From the NCBI RefSeq assembly GCF_041080655.1, contig NZ_CP163525.1, positions 868,001 to 932,000 on the forward strand: a stretch of 64,000 nt of DNA, read 5' to 3'. Positions 25,529 through 34,753 of this stretch are shown one piece after another. Origin of the DNA: Streptomyces sp. CG4 (GTDB lineage Bacteria; Actinomycetota; Actinomycetes; Streptomycetales; Streptomycetaceae). Made by a program: the position numbers and the translations under genes. The stretch's first letter is position 1, and each line of letters opens with the position of its first letter. The notes beneath the pieces are model-generated. The model saw only the letters and a program-made list of their open reading frames with translations. It was not told where the DNA came from and made no database searches.

Positions 25529-26050
25529 CTACGAAGCAAAGAGCCGCCAGTTCTGGCTCACGCTTCCATTGCAGTCCCTGACCACGGCCTGGCTGTAGCT
25601 TCCCGCCATGTCCAGGCACTGCCCCTCGAACAAGGCGTTCTCGAAGATGATGCGGCCCCCGGGACGCCGTTCCTCGTACCAGCGCTGACCGAACTGCGCA
25701 CTACTGCACCCCTGCAGCGTGACAGCGCCGTGCGAGCCGGAAGGAGCAACACACATTCCGCTCTGCGCACCCACGATGCCCACGGTCTCATCCGCTTGAT
25801 CAACCAAAGACCACCTCTGGTTGACTCCGCCATTGGCAGCCCAGGTGACCACCGGAGTCCCGCTCACCGCGCCGAAGCCGTAGGCGTCGAGAACCTGCTG
25901 AGGACTCGAGTCGTTCGATAGGACACTGTACCCGCTATCCGCCCGCGCACCCGGGAGAATTTCTTGAGCATGCGCGGCAGGGGCACCGAGAGCCAAAAGG
26001 CCCAGAACACCGGCACCCGCCACCGCGAGCGGAACGTTCAGGAACTTCAT
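25529..26050 (-). CDS. Secreted ricin-type beta-trefoil lectin
   Basis: A 173-residue exported protein. The signal peptide is MKFLNVPLAVAGAGVLGLLA ending APAAHA. The mature part is one RICIN domain with the typical QxW motifs: GGVNQRWSLVDQ, SSAQFGQRWYEE and GSVSQNWRLF. Cys pairs (GMCVAPSG with LQGCSSA, GQCLDMAG with RDCNGS) are placed as in carbohydrate-binding trefoils. ATG 26050 has GAGGAG eight bases upstream. No catalytic domain is attached, so it probably binds a polysaccharide by itself. Confidence 0.85.
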   Translation of the reverse strand: MKFLNVPLAVAGAGVLGLLALGAPAAHAQEILPGARADSGYSVLSNDSSPQQVLDAYGFGAVSGTPVVTWAANGGVNQRWSLVDQADETVGIVGAQSGMCVAPSGSHGAVTLQGCSSAQFGQRWYEERRPGGRIIFENALFEGQCLDMAGSYSQAVVRDCNGSVSQNWRLFAS

Positions 26051-26598
26051 GGAGCAACTCCTCGAAGGTTGAACCAAAAGGGGAATTGCCGAGCACCGAG
26101 ATACTGTCCCCATCGGACCAGAATCGCAAGAGATAAACTGACACCTTCCAGCCAAAAGATTCACCAACAGGCCGGAAATGCCTCTACGTACCAACCTCAT
26201 TGATTGAAACGAGAACCCTCCTCATGTGACAACCGCCTGAGAGGGAATCAACTATCTGGCGCGTGAATGGTTGACGGGAAGGTCATTCAAAAGTGCGCCT
26301 TTCCCGGTAACGGATCTTCGCTGGCTGTGATCGCCGCGCCGTGCTGTGCGCCGGCCGTCTCCAAGTCCGGGTCCACCTGGGACGGCGACGCGGCCTGGCC
26401 ACACCCGGACCGCTGGGTCCTCCCGATCCTACGAATGACCGGGCACGATCCCGCCAACACGGTAGGGAGCTTTTTCCTGGAGCAATGCTCAATACCTGTG
26501 GATCACTCCTGACGGGAGGAGGCGTACCTTCCCGATGGATCGATCGATAGGTCATCGAGCAAGGCCGACGTTGCCGCGTCGGTCGGGAAGGCACGCCT
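26051..26598. other. Intergenic region with an IS256 leader hairpin
   Basis: No gene supported. GGCGTACCTTCCCGA (26521-26535) and TCGGGAAGGCACGCC (26583-26597) are inverted repeats with one mismatch. The right arm contains the GGAAGG ribosome binding site of the IS256 transposase and ends one base before its GTG. If transcripts from outside fold here, the start would be hidden. Confidence 0.45.
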
Positions 26599-27855
26599 GT
26601 GCTTACGGTAGTCAACGAGGACGGCACCACGCCAAGCGACAGTTCGCTGCTGGATGAGATTGTCCGGGAAGGTGCACAGCGGTTGCTGGCCGCTGCGCTG
26701 GAGGCCGAAGTCAACGCCTACATAGCCGAGTTGGCCGATGAGATCGACGACGAGGGGCGCCGCCTGGTGGTCCGCAATGGCTATCACCAGCCCCGAAAAG
26801 TCACCACTGCGGCTGGCGCGGTCGATGTGAAGGCGCCGCGGGTGAACGACAAACGCCTCGACGACGCCACGGGCGAGCGCAAGCGGTTCTCCTCCGCGAT
26901 CCTGCCGCCGTGGTGCCGCAGGTCGCCGAAGATCAGCGAGGTGCTGCCGCTGCTCTACCTGCACGGCCTGTCCTCCGGCGACTTCGTACCCGCCCTGGAG
27001 CAGTTCCTCGGCTCGGCAGCCGGGCTCTCGTCGGCGACCGTCACCCGACTCACCCAGCAGTGGCAGACCGATCACGCCGCCTTCATAGACCGTGACCTCG
27101 CGGAGGTCGACTACGTGTACGTGTGGGCCGACGGCATCCACCTCAACGTCCGCCTGGAGGAGGCCAAAGCCTGCGTTCTGGTGCTCATCGGGGTCCGCGC
27201 CGACGGCTCCAAGGAGCTGGTCGCCCTCAAGGACGGCTATCGCGAGTCGGGCGAATTGTGGGCTGACCTGCTGCGGGACTGCGCCCGCCGGGGCATGCGC
27301 GCCCCGGTGCTCGCGGTCGGGGACGGCGCCCTGGGCTTTTGGAAGGCGCTGGCCGAGGTGTTCCCCGAAACCCGCGAGCAGAGGTGCTGGGTTCACAAAA
27401 CCGCCAATGCCCTCGACTCCATGCCGAAGTCTGCGCAGCCGGGCGCGAAGAAGGCCATCCAGGACATCTACAACGCCGAGGACCGCGACCATGCCGCGGC
27501 GGCGATCAAGACGTTCGCCCAGCTCTACGGCGCGAAGTTTCCCAAGGCGGTCAAGAAGATCACCGATGACCAGAAGCAGTTGCTGGCGTTCTACAACTTC
27601 CCGGCCGAGCGCTGGATCCACCTGCGCACCACGAACCCCATTGAGTCGACCTTTTCCACCGTCCGGCTGCGGACCAAGGTCACCCACGGGGCCGGCTCCC
27701 GCATCGCCGCCCTCGCGATGGTGTTCAAGCTCGTCGAGTCCGCTCAGGCCCGCTGGCGGGCCGTGAATGCACCCCACCTCGTTGCACTCGTCCGCGCTGG
27801 GGCCCGCTTTGAACGCGGCTGCCTCGTCGAACGCCCCGAGGCAGCCGCGGCCTAG
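26599..27855 (+). CDS. IS256-family (mutator-type) transposase
   Basis: A complete 418-residue DDE transposase. First Asp in VYVWADGIHLNVR, second in LAVGDGALGFWKAL, Glu in TTNPIESTFSTVRLRT; REQRCWVHKTANAL is the family C2H-like block. GTG 26599 is preceded by GGAAGG. The stop codon overlaps, tail to tail, the stop of the metallo-hydrolase gene at a CTAG tetranucleotide. No right terminal repeat lies between them, so the right end of the element may have been lost. Confidence 0.92.
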   Translation: MLTVVNEDGTTPSDSSLLDEIVREGAQRLLAAALEAEVNAYIAELADEIDDEGRRLVVRNGYHQPRKVTTAAGAVDVKAPRVNDKRLDDATGERKRFSSAILPPWCRRSPKISEVLPLLYLHGLSSGDFVPALEQFLGSAAGLSSATVTRLTQQWQTDHAAFIDRDLAEVDYVYVWADGIHLNVRLEEAKACVLVLIGVRADGSKELVALKDGYRESGELWADLLRDCARRGMRAPVLAVGDGALGFWKALAEVFPETREQRCWVHKTANALDSMPKSAQPGAKKAIQDIYNAEDRDHAAAAIKTFAQLYGAKFPKAVKKITDDQKQLLAFYNFPAERWIHLRTTNPIESTFSTVRLRTKVTHGAGSRIAALAMVFKLVESAQARWRAVNAPHLVALVRAGARFERGCLVERPEAAAA

Positions 27856-28622
27856 CCGATCGAGAAGGTGGCGCCGGGGGCGGCGTAGTCGACGAAACCG
27901 CAGAACCGCGCCGAGGCACGCGCCAGCGCTTGCTGCGGCGTGAGGAAGCGGCCGACGTGCGTGACGATGAGTCGGCCCGCCCCGGCCGTGCTGGCTGTGT
28001 CACCGGTGTCCTCGGGCGTGTGGTGCACCTGTTCGCCCTCGACCGGTGCCTGTGCACTCTCGGCTTCGCACAACAGCACGTCGCATCCCTCGGCCAGCTC
28101 CGTGAGGCTCGGGCACGGTGCCGTGTCCCCGGAGTACACCAGTGATCTGCCTGCCGCCTCGATACGCACGGCGAAAGCCGGAATGCCGTGCGACACCGCC
28201 CGGCTGGTCAGCCGGAGCGAGCCAATGGCCGCCTGGTGCCCGTCGTGCAACTCGGTAACGGCGAAGGCGGATTCAATCGGGCTGCGGGCTGGAGTGTTGG
28301 TGAGAAAGCCAGCCAGCCGGTCGGCGATTCCAGGCGGACCGTAGAGAGGGATAGGCGCTGCGAGGTGGATGTCCGCGTACAGGGCTCCGTAGTACGCGGT
28401 GAGCAGGTCCGCGCTGTGATCGGCGTGCAAATGCGAGATCCAGATCGCATCGAGCTCGTCCAGCCGCACATGCTGCTGGAGTGGGCCGAGCGTCCCGCTG
28501 CCCGCGTCCACCCAGATACGGGTGTCCCCGCTCGACACCAGATAGCCGGAGCAAGGATTGTGCACGCTCGGGTAGGGCGTTGCGCAGCCCAGGACCGTGA
28601 GGCGAAGGAGCTCGTCACTCAT
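27852..28622 (-). CDS. Metallo-beta-lactamase-fold hydrolase (RNase Z-like)
   Basis: A 256-residue hydrolase. The zinc motif HxHxDH is in ISHLHADHSADLL, a second metal ligand in RAVSHGIPAFAVRI, Asp in LVYSGDTAPCPSL, and the last His in LIVTHVGRFLTPQQ. The order and spacing resemble RNase Z/arylsulfatase-type members. Its ATG overlaps the stop of an MFS fragment (ATGA), so it was once the last gene of an operon. The last residues FSIG come just before a TAG shared with the IS256 stop, and the natural C-terminus might have been altered. Confidence 0.85.
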   Translation of the reverse strand: MSDELLRLTVLGCATPYPSVHNPCSGYLVSSGDTRIWVDAGSGTLGPLQQHVRLDELDAIWISHLHADHSADLLTAYYGALYADIHLAAPIPLYGPPGIADRLAGFLTNTPARSPIESAFAVTELHDGHQAAIGSLRLTSRAVSHGIPAFAVRIEAAGRSLVYSGDTAPCPSLTELAEGCDVLLCEAESAQAPVEGEQVHHTPEDTGDTASTAGAGRLIVTHVGRFLTPQQALARASARFCGFVDYAAPGATFSIG

Positions 28623-28850
28623 CCCAAGATCTTAGAACACACGATCCACAAGTCTTGACGATTACTCGCTTTCCTGGGGCTGTCTTCGGAAAGGTGCCAG
28701 AGAATCGGCAGGGCCAGGAGGGCGACTCCGGCGACCATGACACCGGGAATGAGAGTCCACCCAGTGCTGTCGATCAGCGACTGCGAGAGATACGGGGTGA
28801 GACCGCCGAAGACGGTTGTGGCCACCGTGGCCACAGCCGGGTGACCGTCG
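28619..28850 (-). pseudogene. MFS transporter, C-terminal fragment
   Basis: The frame gives TVFGGLTPYLSQSLIDSTGW, then LIPGVMVAGVALLALPILWH and LSEDSPRKAS: the last two membrane helices and cytosolic tail of a metabolite:H+ symporter-type MFS protein. Everything upstream is missing; sequence before about 28850 is unrelated. The stop is coupled to the metallo-hydrolase start. Confidence 0.7.
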
Positions 28851-28933
28851 GGTGAATGTTCTACGGGCGCTGATCCGTAACGGGAAGGCGCTACAAACGG
28901 TCGCTTCCCGTCGCTGCCGGTTGACCGCAAGAG

Positions 28934-30037
28934 TTAGAAAGTGAGCACCGGCTTGATGGCCTTGCCGGCGGTCATATCGCGGACGGCCTGGTCGATGTCG
29001 GCGAATGGGTAGTGGCTGATCAGGCGGTGGAGGGGGAGGCGGCCGTCGCGGATCAGGCGGACCAGGGCGGGAATGAAGGTCTGAGTCTCGGTGTCGCCAA
29101 GGGTCAGGCCGACCACCTTCCGGCCGGGGATCATGGCGTTGACGTCGAGGGACACCTCGGTGCCGAAGGGTGGGGCGCCCACGACGGCCAGGGTGCCCCG
29201 GGACGCGAGGGCATCGACGCCTTTGCGGATAACGGCGATGTTGCCGGTGGTCTCCACGATGCCGTCGGCTCCATGATGGTCAGTCAGATCCAAGACTGCT
29301 TCGGTGAGATCGGCCTCGGCCGTGTTCACGGTGTGGGTGGCGCCGAGTTCGCAGGCGAGTGCCAGGCGCTCGGGCACCCTGTCGACGGCGATGATCGTGG
29401 TCGCGGGGGTGAGGGCCGCCGCCATGATCGAGGAGAGTCCGACCGCGCCGGCGCCGAGCACGACCAGGGTACTGCCCGCCTCAGGCCGGAGCACGTTCCA
29501 CACGGCGCCCACGCCGGTCTGAACTCCGCAGCCCAGGGGCGCGATCAGCTCAAGGGAGACATCGGGGTCGACCTTCACCAGGCTGCGTTCCTCTACCAGG
29601 GCGAGGTGGGCGAAGGATGACTGGCCGAAGAAGTGCCCGCCGAGGGCGGCGCCGTCGCGGATGATGGTGTCACTGCCGTCGCTGCGACAGCCCCCGATGA
29701 GGTTCAGCGGCAGCCAGTCGGCGCAGTAGGCGGGATGGCCGTCGCGGCAGTTGCGGCAGCCGCCGCAGGAGGTGAAGGACAGGACGACATGGTCGCCCGG
29801 CGCGATGCCGGTGACGGCCGAGCCGACCACCTCGACGACGCCCGCGCCCTCGTGGCCGAGGACCCCGGGCAGCGGGAACGGCAGGGCTCCGGCGGCGACC
29901 CCGAGGTCGGTGTGGCAGAGCCCGGCTGCCCGGATCCGCACCAGGGCCTCATGGGGTCGGGGCTCGTCGAGTTCGACGTCGGTGAGGACGAACGGTGCTC
30001 CGCCGGACTCGACGACGGCTGCGCGGGTGGTGGGCAT
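28934..30037 (-). CDS. Zinc-dependent aryl-alcohol-type dehydrogenase
   Basis: A 367-residue NAD-dependent MDR alcohol dehydrogenase. Catalytic zinc Cys and His are in AAGLCHTDLGV and LGHEGAGVVEVVG. The structural zinc loop is CGGCRNCRDGHPAYC. The cofactor site is LVVLGAGAVGLSSIMAAAL. Overall pattern matches benzyl/aryl-alcohol dehydrogenases (XylB-like). ATG 30037 has AAGGAG eight bases upstream. It is the last gene of the leftward arm of the catabolic regulon, 51 bases after the aldehyde dehydrogenase, so alcohol to aldehyde to acid oxidation is likely. Confidence 0.88.
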   Translation of the reverse strand: MPTTRAAVVESGGAPFVLTDVELDEPRPHEALVRIRAAGLCHTDLGVAAGALPFPLPGVLGHEGAGVVEVVGSAVTGIAPGDHVVLSFTSCGGCRNCRDGHPAYCADWLPLNLIGGCRSDGSDTIIRDGAALGGHFFGQSSFAHLALVEERSLVKVDPDVSLELIAPLGCGVQTGVGAVWNVLRPEAGSTLVVLGAGAVGLSSIMAAALTPATTIIAVDRVPERLALACELGATHTVNTAEADLTEAVLDLTDHHGADGIVETTGNIAVIRKGVDALASRGTLAVVGAPPFGTEVSLDVNAMIPGRKVVGLTLGDTETQTFIPALVRLIRDGRLPLHRLISHYPFADIDQAVRDMTAGKAIKPVLTF

Positions 30038-30088
30038 GGCTGGGAGCTCCTTGGTGCGAAGCGGTGGGCGGGGGCAAGTGGTGAGGCG

Positions 30089-31543
30089 TCAGTCCAGGGA
30101 GACGACGACGGACTTGGCCTTGGTGTAGGAGGCGAGCGCCTCGGGGCCGTACTCCCGGCCGAAGCCGGAGTCCTTGACGCCGCCGAAGGGGACGGCGGGG
30201 TCGAGCATCGCCCAGTCGTTGATCCACACGATGCCCGCCTGGAGGCGGTCGGCGACGCGGTGTGCGCGGGCGAGGTCGGTGGTCTGGATCCCGGAGGCGA
30301 GGCCATAGCGAGTGCTGTTGGCGAGTTCCACCGCCTCGTCCTCGGTCTCGAAGGGCTGGACGGTCAGGACCGGGCCGAAGATCTCCTCCTGTACCACCCG
30401 GGAGTCGTTGGACAAGTCGGCGATGACGGTGGGCGGGTAGTAGTAACCGCCGTTCAGTTCCAGGCGCTTGCCACCGCACAGGATTCGACCGCCGTCGTGG
30501 CGGGCGAGTGCCACGTACTCCTCGACCTTCTTCAGGTGCCGGTCGCCGGCCATCGGCCCGACCACGGTGGCCGGGTCCCGGGGGTCGCCGACCGGGACGC
30601 CGGGGACGGCCTCCGCGAGGATTGCGAGCACCGTCTCGTACAGCGGCCTGGCGACCAGCAGCCGGGGCCCGCCCATGCAGAACTGGCCGGTGTTGAAGAC
30701 GAACGCCTTGATGACGGCGCCGATCGCCTTGTCCAGGTCAGCGTCCTCGAAGACGAGATGGGCCGCGTTGCCGCCGAGTTCGAGGGTGACCTGCTTGAGT
30801 GCCTCGCCTGCCACGCTCGCGGCGTGCCGGCCGATCGCGGTCGAGCCGGTGAACGCGACCTTGTCGATTCCGGGGTGCCTGAGCAGTGCCTCACCGGCCA
30901 CCGGTCCGGCGCCGGTGACGACGTTGACGACGCCGTCGGGAAGGCCTGCCCGGTGAAACAGGCCCGCCATGAACAGGGCGCTCAGCGGCGTCTCGTCGGC
31001 CGGCTTGTGGACGACCGTGTTGCCGGCTGCGAGAGCCGGTCCGATCTTCGAACTGGACAGGATCAACGGGAAGTTGAACGGGGTGATGGCCGCCACGACG
31101 CCGAGCGGGCCGCGCCGGGTGTAGGCGAAGGCGTTGAGCGGGGTGTCGCGGGTGGCTCCGTCCAGGGTCTGGGCGAGGGCTGCGTAGTATTCGTACTGGT
31201 CGGCGGCGGTCTCGACGTCCACGGGCCGGCAGAGTGAGACGGGCTTGCCGACGTCCAGGCTCTCCAGGGCCGTGAGCTCGTCGGCGTTCTCCCGGATCAG
31301 CTGGGCGATCCGGTGCAGCATCCGGCCGCGCCCGCGCCCGCTCATCGCGGCCCACGGGCCCTGCTCGAAAGCCTCCCGGGCGGCACGCACCGCCGCGTCG
31401 ACGTCGGCCGCGCCGGCCTCGGCGACGGTGGTGGCCACCCGACCGGTGGACGGGTCGATCACCTCGGTCCGCGAGCCGTTGGACGACTCACGCCACTGCC
31501 CGCCGATGAACAGGCGGCCGGGCTCGATCTCGAAGGTGCTCAT
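30089..31543 (-). CDS. NAD(P)-dependent aldehyde dehydrogenase
   Basis: A 484-residue ALDH. Key sites: AITPFNFPLILSSSKIGPAL (cofactor), VAFTGSTAIGRHA, catalytic Glu in VTLELGGNAAHLV, catalytic Cys in NTGQFCMGGPRLLV, and the C-terminal GGVKDSGFGREYGPEAL. Normal family length is about 480-500. The ATG follows AGAGGA. Context (aryl-alcohol dehydrogenase downstream, MFS and esterase upstream) suggests an aromatic aldehyde such as a benzaldehyde or vanillin type as substrate; this is inference. Confidence 0.9.
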   Translation of the reverse strand: MSTFEIEPGRLFIGGQWRESSNGSRTEVIDPSTGRVATTVAEAGAADVDAAVRAAREAFEQGPWAAMSGRGRGRMLHRIAQLIRENADELTALESLDVGKPVSLCRPVDVETAADQYEYYAALAQTLDGATRDTPLNAFAYTRRGPLGVVAAITPFNFPLILSSSKIGPALAAGNTVVHKPADETPLSALFMAGLFHRAGLPDGVVNVVTGAGPVAGEALLRHPGIDKVAFTGSTAIGRHAASVAGEALKQVTLELGGNAAHLVFEDADLDKAIGAVIKAFVFNTGQFCMGGPRLLVARPLYETVLAILAEAVPGVPVGDPRDPATVVGPMAGDRHLKKVEEYVALARHDGGRILCGGKRLELNGGYYYPPTVIADLSNDSRVVQEEIFGPVLTVQPFETEDEAVELANSTRYGLASGIQTTDLARAHRVADRLQAGIVWINDWAMLDPAVPFGGVKDSGFGREYGPEALASYTKAKSVVVSLD

Positions 31544-31635
31544 GGCGGCTTGGATCCTCTCGGCGATCGGCACATCTGACGGAACGACAGGTCGACCAGT
31601 TTCGCCACGCCCTGTCCAAGGCCTGGCGCGCCCTG

Positions 31636-33195
31636 TCATGACTCCTTTCGCAGCTCGCCGCCGCGCAGGGCGAGGATGACCAGGAGGCAGGCTGCCAGGG
31701 CGGCGCTGCCGCAGACCAGGAAGCCGATGGAGTAGCCGTGGCCGAGGGCGTCGAGGGCCAGGGGTGCGGCCTGGCCGGGCGGGGAGGTGGGCGGGACGGA
31801 GTTGACGGCCAGTGGGCCGGCCGCCGCCGCTACCTCGCCGGCTGCCGCCTTGGCGCCTGCGGGCAGGGCGGAGTGCGCGAGGGCGGTGTTGAAGCGGGAG
31901 GCGGCGGAGCTGAGGGCGATCGCGCCGATGATGGCGGGGCCCAGGGTGAAGCCGAAGTCGCGCAGCTGGTTGGTGGTGGCGCTGGCCATGCCCTCCAGGG
32001 CGGCCGGCACGGTGTTGACGGCGGTGGCGGTGATCGAGGAGACGGTGAGGGCGAAGCCGACGCCGACCAGGCCGAGCGGCAGCACCAGCGAGGTCAGCGC
32101 GCGGTCGTCGACGGGCAGCGCGGCGGCCCAGAAGTCGCCGGCTGCGATCAGGATCAGGCCGATCGCCAGCAGACGGCGGGCCGGGACACGGGCGAGCAGC
32201 CGGGAGGTGAGCGGGGTCATCACCAGGGTGAGGCCGTTGAGCAACAGGAAGGCGACGGAGGTGCGCAGCGGGCTCTGGTGCTGGATGGGGCCCAGCCGGA
32301 TGCTGGTGGCGTAGGCCGTGCCGAGGAAGCCGAACATGCCGACCACCGCCACCACGGACGCCACCGCGAAGGGCCGGTTGGTGAAGAGGTCGAGGCGGAG
32401 CAGCGGTGAGGCGGCCCGCCGTTCGGCGAGGACGAACAGCACCAGGCAGACGGCGGCCAGCGCGAAGGTGACGACGACGGGCGCCGAGCCCCAGCCGTCG
32501 GTGGGGCCCTGGATGACGGCGTAGAGGAGGGCGAACAGGCCGACGCCGATGGTCAGCTGGCCGCCGAGGTCGAGGGAACGCCCCTCGGGGGAGCTGGAGT
32601 TGTGTGCGGTGAGCTGGCTCACCAGGGCGCTGACAGCGGCCAGGATCGCCACCACGATGAAGGACCAGCGCCAGGATCCGTAGCTGCCGGTCAGCCCGCC
32701 GAGCAGGGGCGCGAGTGCGCCGCCGGTGGAGAGGAAGGCGGCCCAGAGGGCGATGACCTTGGCGCGGTCGCCGTGGCTTCGGGTGCCGGCGACGACCATG
32801 GCCAGGGTGGTCGGGAAGAGCGCGGCCGCGCCGAGACCGGCCAGGGCCTGGCCGACCCACAGCAGGTGGACGCCGTTGGCCGTCGCGGCCACGGCCTCAC
32901 CGGCGACCATCAGCAGCGCGCCGCCGACCAGGAGACGCTTGCGACCGAAGAGGTCGCCGAGCACGCCGAAGGTGAGCTCCAGGACGCTGATGGGGAGCAG
33001 GAAGGCGTCGGAGATCCAGGTGAGCTGCGAGCCGATGGGGTGGAGGTGCTCCTGGAACAGGCCGTTGAGGGTGGCGGGTACGGCCACGCCGATCTGCGCG
33101 AGACAGACGGCGAGACAGCAGGCGATCAGGGTGCCGGTGGCGAGCCGGTCGGCGGTTCTCGTCTCGGGCGGGGAGGTGCGCGTGGGTGCGGACAT
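31636..33195 (-). CDS. DHA2-type MFS transporter (14 helices)
   Basis: A 519-residue EmrB/QacA-like major facilitator. Motif A is visible as GVLGDLFGRKRLLVGG, then WVGQALAGLGAAALFPTTLA and a motif C-like GGALAPLLGG. The C-terminus ends in a basic tail. Gap to the upstream hydrolase is 48 bases. Members of this group export drugs or take up or expel aromatic acids; here the setting suggests transport of the pathway substrate or of a toxic intermediate. Confidence 0.88.
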   Translation of the reverse strand: MSAPTRTSPPETRTADRLATGTLIACCLAVCLAQIGVAVPATLNGLFQEHLHPIGSQLTWISDAFLLPISVLELTFGVLGDLFGRKRLLVGGALLMVAGEAVAATANGVHLLWVGQALAGLGAAALFPTTLAMVVAGTRSHGDRAKVIALWAAFLSTGGALAPLLGGLTGSYGSWRWSFIVVAILAAVSALVSQLTAHNSSSPEGRSLDLGGQLTIGVGLFALLYAVIQGPTDGWGSAPVVVTFALAAVCLVLFVLAERRAASPLLRLDLFTNRPFAVASVVAVVGMFGFLGTAYATSIRLGPIQHQSPLRTSVAFLLLNGLTLVMTPLTSRLLARVPARRLLAIGLILIAAGDFWAAALPVDDRALTSLVLPLGLVGVGFALTVSSITATAVNTVPAALEGMASATTNQLRDFGFTLGPAIIGAIALSSAASRFNTALAHSALPAGAKAAAGEVAAAAGPLAVNSVPPTSPPGQAAPLALDALGHGYSIGFLVCGSAALAACLLVILALRGGELRKES

Positions 33196-33243
33196 GACGG
33201 CTCCGGGGAAGTGGTGGGGGGCGCCGGCTGGCGAGGGGGTGCG

Positions 33244-34578
33244 TCAGCGGGTGACGAGGCGCGCGGGGCGGTAGGTGACGAAGGCCGTGGTTCCGGCGGG
33301 CCGGTCGGCGGTCAGGGCCGCGGCGCTGGTGTCCCCCCAGTGCCCGGTGTCGATCCGGCGGACCACGGCGTGCAGGCCGGCGAGGACCTCGTCGGGGGTG
33401 AAGTTGCAGTGGCCCTGGCGGGCGACGTAGGCCTGGCGCAGCAGCGCGCCGTCGCCGGCGGCGCGGACACGGGCCGCGAAGGCGTTCTCCTGCTCGACGG
33501 GGACCAGTTGGTCGGCGGTGGTGTGGATGTCGAGCAGCGGCACGTCCAGGCCCTGGCCCGCGGTGGAGGTCCACTCCATCCAAGCGGTCGCACCCGGGTC
33601 CGGCTGGTGTGCGGGGGCGGCGTGGAGGGTGGCGAGGTCTTCGTCGAGGTCGAGACCGGCGGCCTGGTAGAGGGCGCGGACCTCGGCGCGGTGGGGTGAA
33701 CTCGCCAGCAGGGAGTGCCAGTTCAGTCCGGCGGTGGAACCGCTGTCGCCGCCGGCGGCCTGTTCGATCGAGTAGCGGCCGGTGATGATGAAGTTGAGCT
33801 GTCCGGCCGCCAGCCAGTCGTACTGCTGCGCCTCCTGGCCGGCCGCGTCGTCGCCGGCCGGCGGGTTCTGACCGGGGGCCCAGTCCGGCAGGTTGAGGTA
33901 GGCCGCCGCCAGCGCGATGCGGGCGCGGCCCTGGGGGGTGGTCTGCGCGGCTTTGACGGCGTTGGTCAAGGTGCTCGCGGTGGCGGCGGCCGCGGCCTGG
34001 CTGGGGTAGTTCGTGAGGCTGAGCCGGTCGGCGGGGTCGAGCAGCGTGGCGAGGACGGTCTCGGCGGCGAGCTGGTAGTTGTCCAGGTCGACACCGCCGG
34101 CGACCAGTCCGCACAGTCCGAGCGAGCCGGCCACCCGTCCGTACGAGTCGCGGGCGATCTGCGCGTTGATCAGGCCACCCATGGACAGGCCGACGGAGAT
34201 CGTGCGGGTCGGGCGGCCGACGGTGGCGGTGAAGGCGTCGATGGTCTGGAACTGGTCGCGTTCCGCGCTGCCGAGGGCCCACCAGGAGCCGTTCGGGTCG
34301 TAGGAGGAGCCGACGAGCGCGTAGCCCTCGGCGAGCAGTGCGGAGGCGGCGGCCGAGCTGGGGGCGTCAGCGGCCTGGGTGGGTCCGAAGCCGTGGCTGT
34401 ACAGCAGCAGGGTGCCGTTCCAGTCCGCCGGGATGTCGGCGACCCAGGTGGCGCCGTCGGCGAGCGTGCCGGTGCGGTGGACGGTCGTGGTGTCGGCGTG
34501 GGCCGCGACCGCGGGGGCCGCGGCGAGGGCGAGGGCGGTGCAGGCGACGGTGAGTCGACGCGCGAGGCGTGTGCGCAT
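33244..34578 (-). CDS. Secreted alpha/beta-hydrolase
   Basis: A 444-residue exported hydrolase with a signal peptide ending in VAAHA. The nucleophile elbow is SVGLSMGGLINAQ (GxSxG). The acid is probably in LLDIHTTADQLVPVEQE, and the His in YVARQGHCNFTPDE. The lid region between residues about 170 and 290 is Ala-rich. It heads the leftward arm, next to an aromatic-pathway regulator, and might release an aromatic acid or alcohol from an ester outside the cell. A promoter lies upstream at 34666-34695. Confidence 0.85.
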   Translation of the reverse strand: MRTRLARRLTVACTALALAAAPAVAAHADTTTVHRTGTLADGATWVADIPADWNGTLLLYSHGFGPTQAADAPSSAAASALLAEGYALVGSSYDPNGSWWALGSAERDQFQTIDAFTATVGRPTRTISVGLSMGGLINAQIARDSYGRVAGSLGLCGLVAGGVDLDNYQLAAETVLATLLDPADRLSLTNYPSQAAAAATASTLTNAVKAAQTTPQGRARIALAAAYLNLPDWAPGQNPPAGDDAAGQEAQQYDWLAAGQLNFIITGRYSIEQAAGGDSGSTAGLNWHSLLASSPHRAEVRALYQAAGLDLDEDLATLHAAPAHQPDPGATAWMEWTSTAGQGLDVPLLDIHTTADQLVPVEQENAFAARVRAAGDGALLRQAYVARQGHCNFTPDEVLAGLHAVVRRIDTGHWGDTSAAALTADRPAGTTAFVTYRPARLVTR

Positions 34579-34665
34579 GGCGGGGTGGTCCTTCTCGGAG
34601 GTGGGTTCGGAAGGAGCTGGGGAAGTGCCTCAGCGGCAGCGCCGGCGCGGGCTGAGAGCCCGTCG

Positions 34666-34716
34666 AATGTAGGGCGATTTTTTGGCGACGGTCAAGACAA
34701 TGCCCAAGATTGACCG
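34666..34716 (-). promoter_or_regulatory. Promoter with inverted repeat for the hydrolase arm
   Basis: On the minus strand, TTGACC (34695-34690) and TACATT (34671-34666) are spaced by 18 bases, a good sigma-70-type match. The -35 box is inside an inverted repeat: CGGTCAA at 34689-34695 and TTGACCG at 34710-34716. Repressor binding there would block the promoter. Confidence 0.55.
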
Positions 34717-34753
34717 ATCGCGGCGCCTTGGATCGACATCGCGGGAGATCGCG

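Noticed and set aside
30089..32860. A 923-codon minus frame fused upstream of the aldehyde dehydrogenase
   Set aside because: The part before 31543 is out-of-frame sequence of the MFS gene. The ALDH begins at ATG 31543 with its own ribosome binding site.
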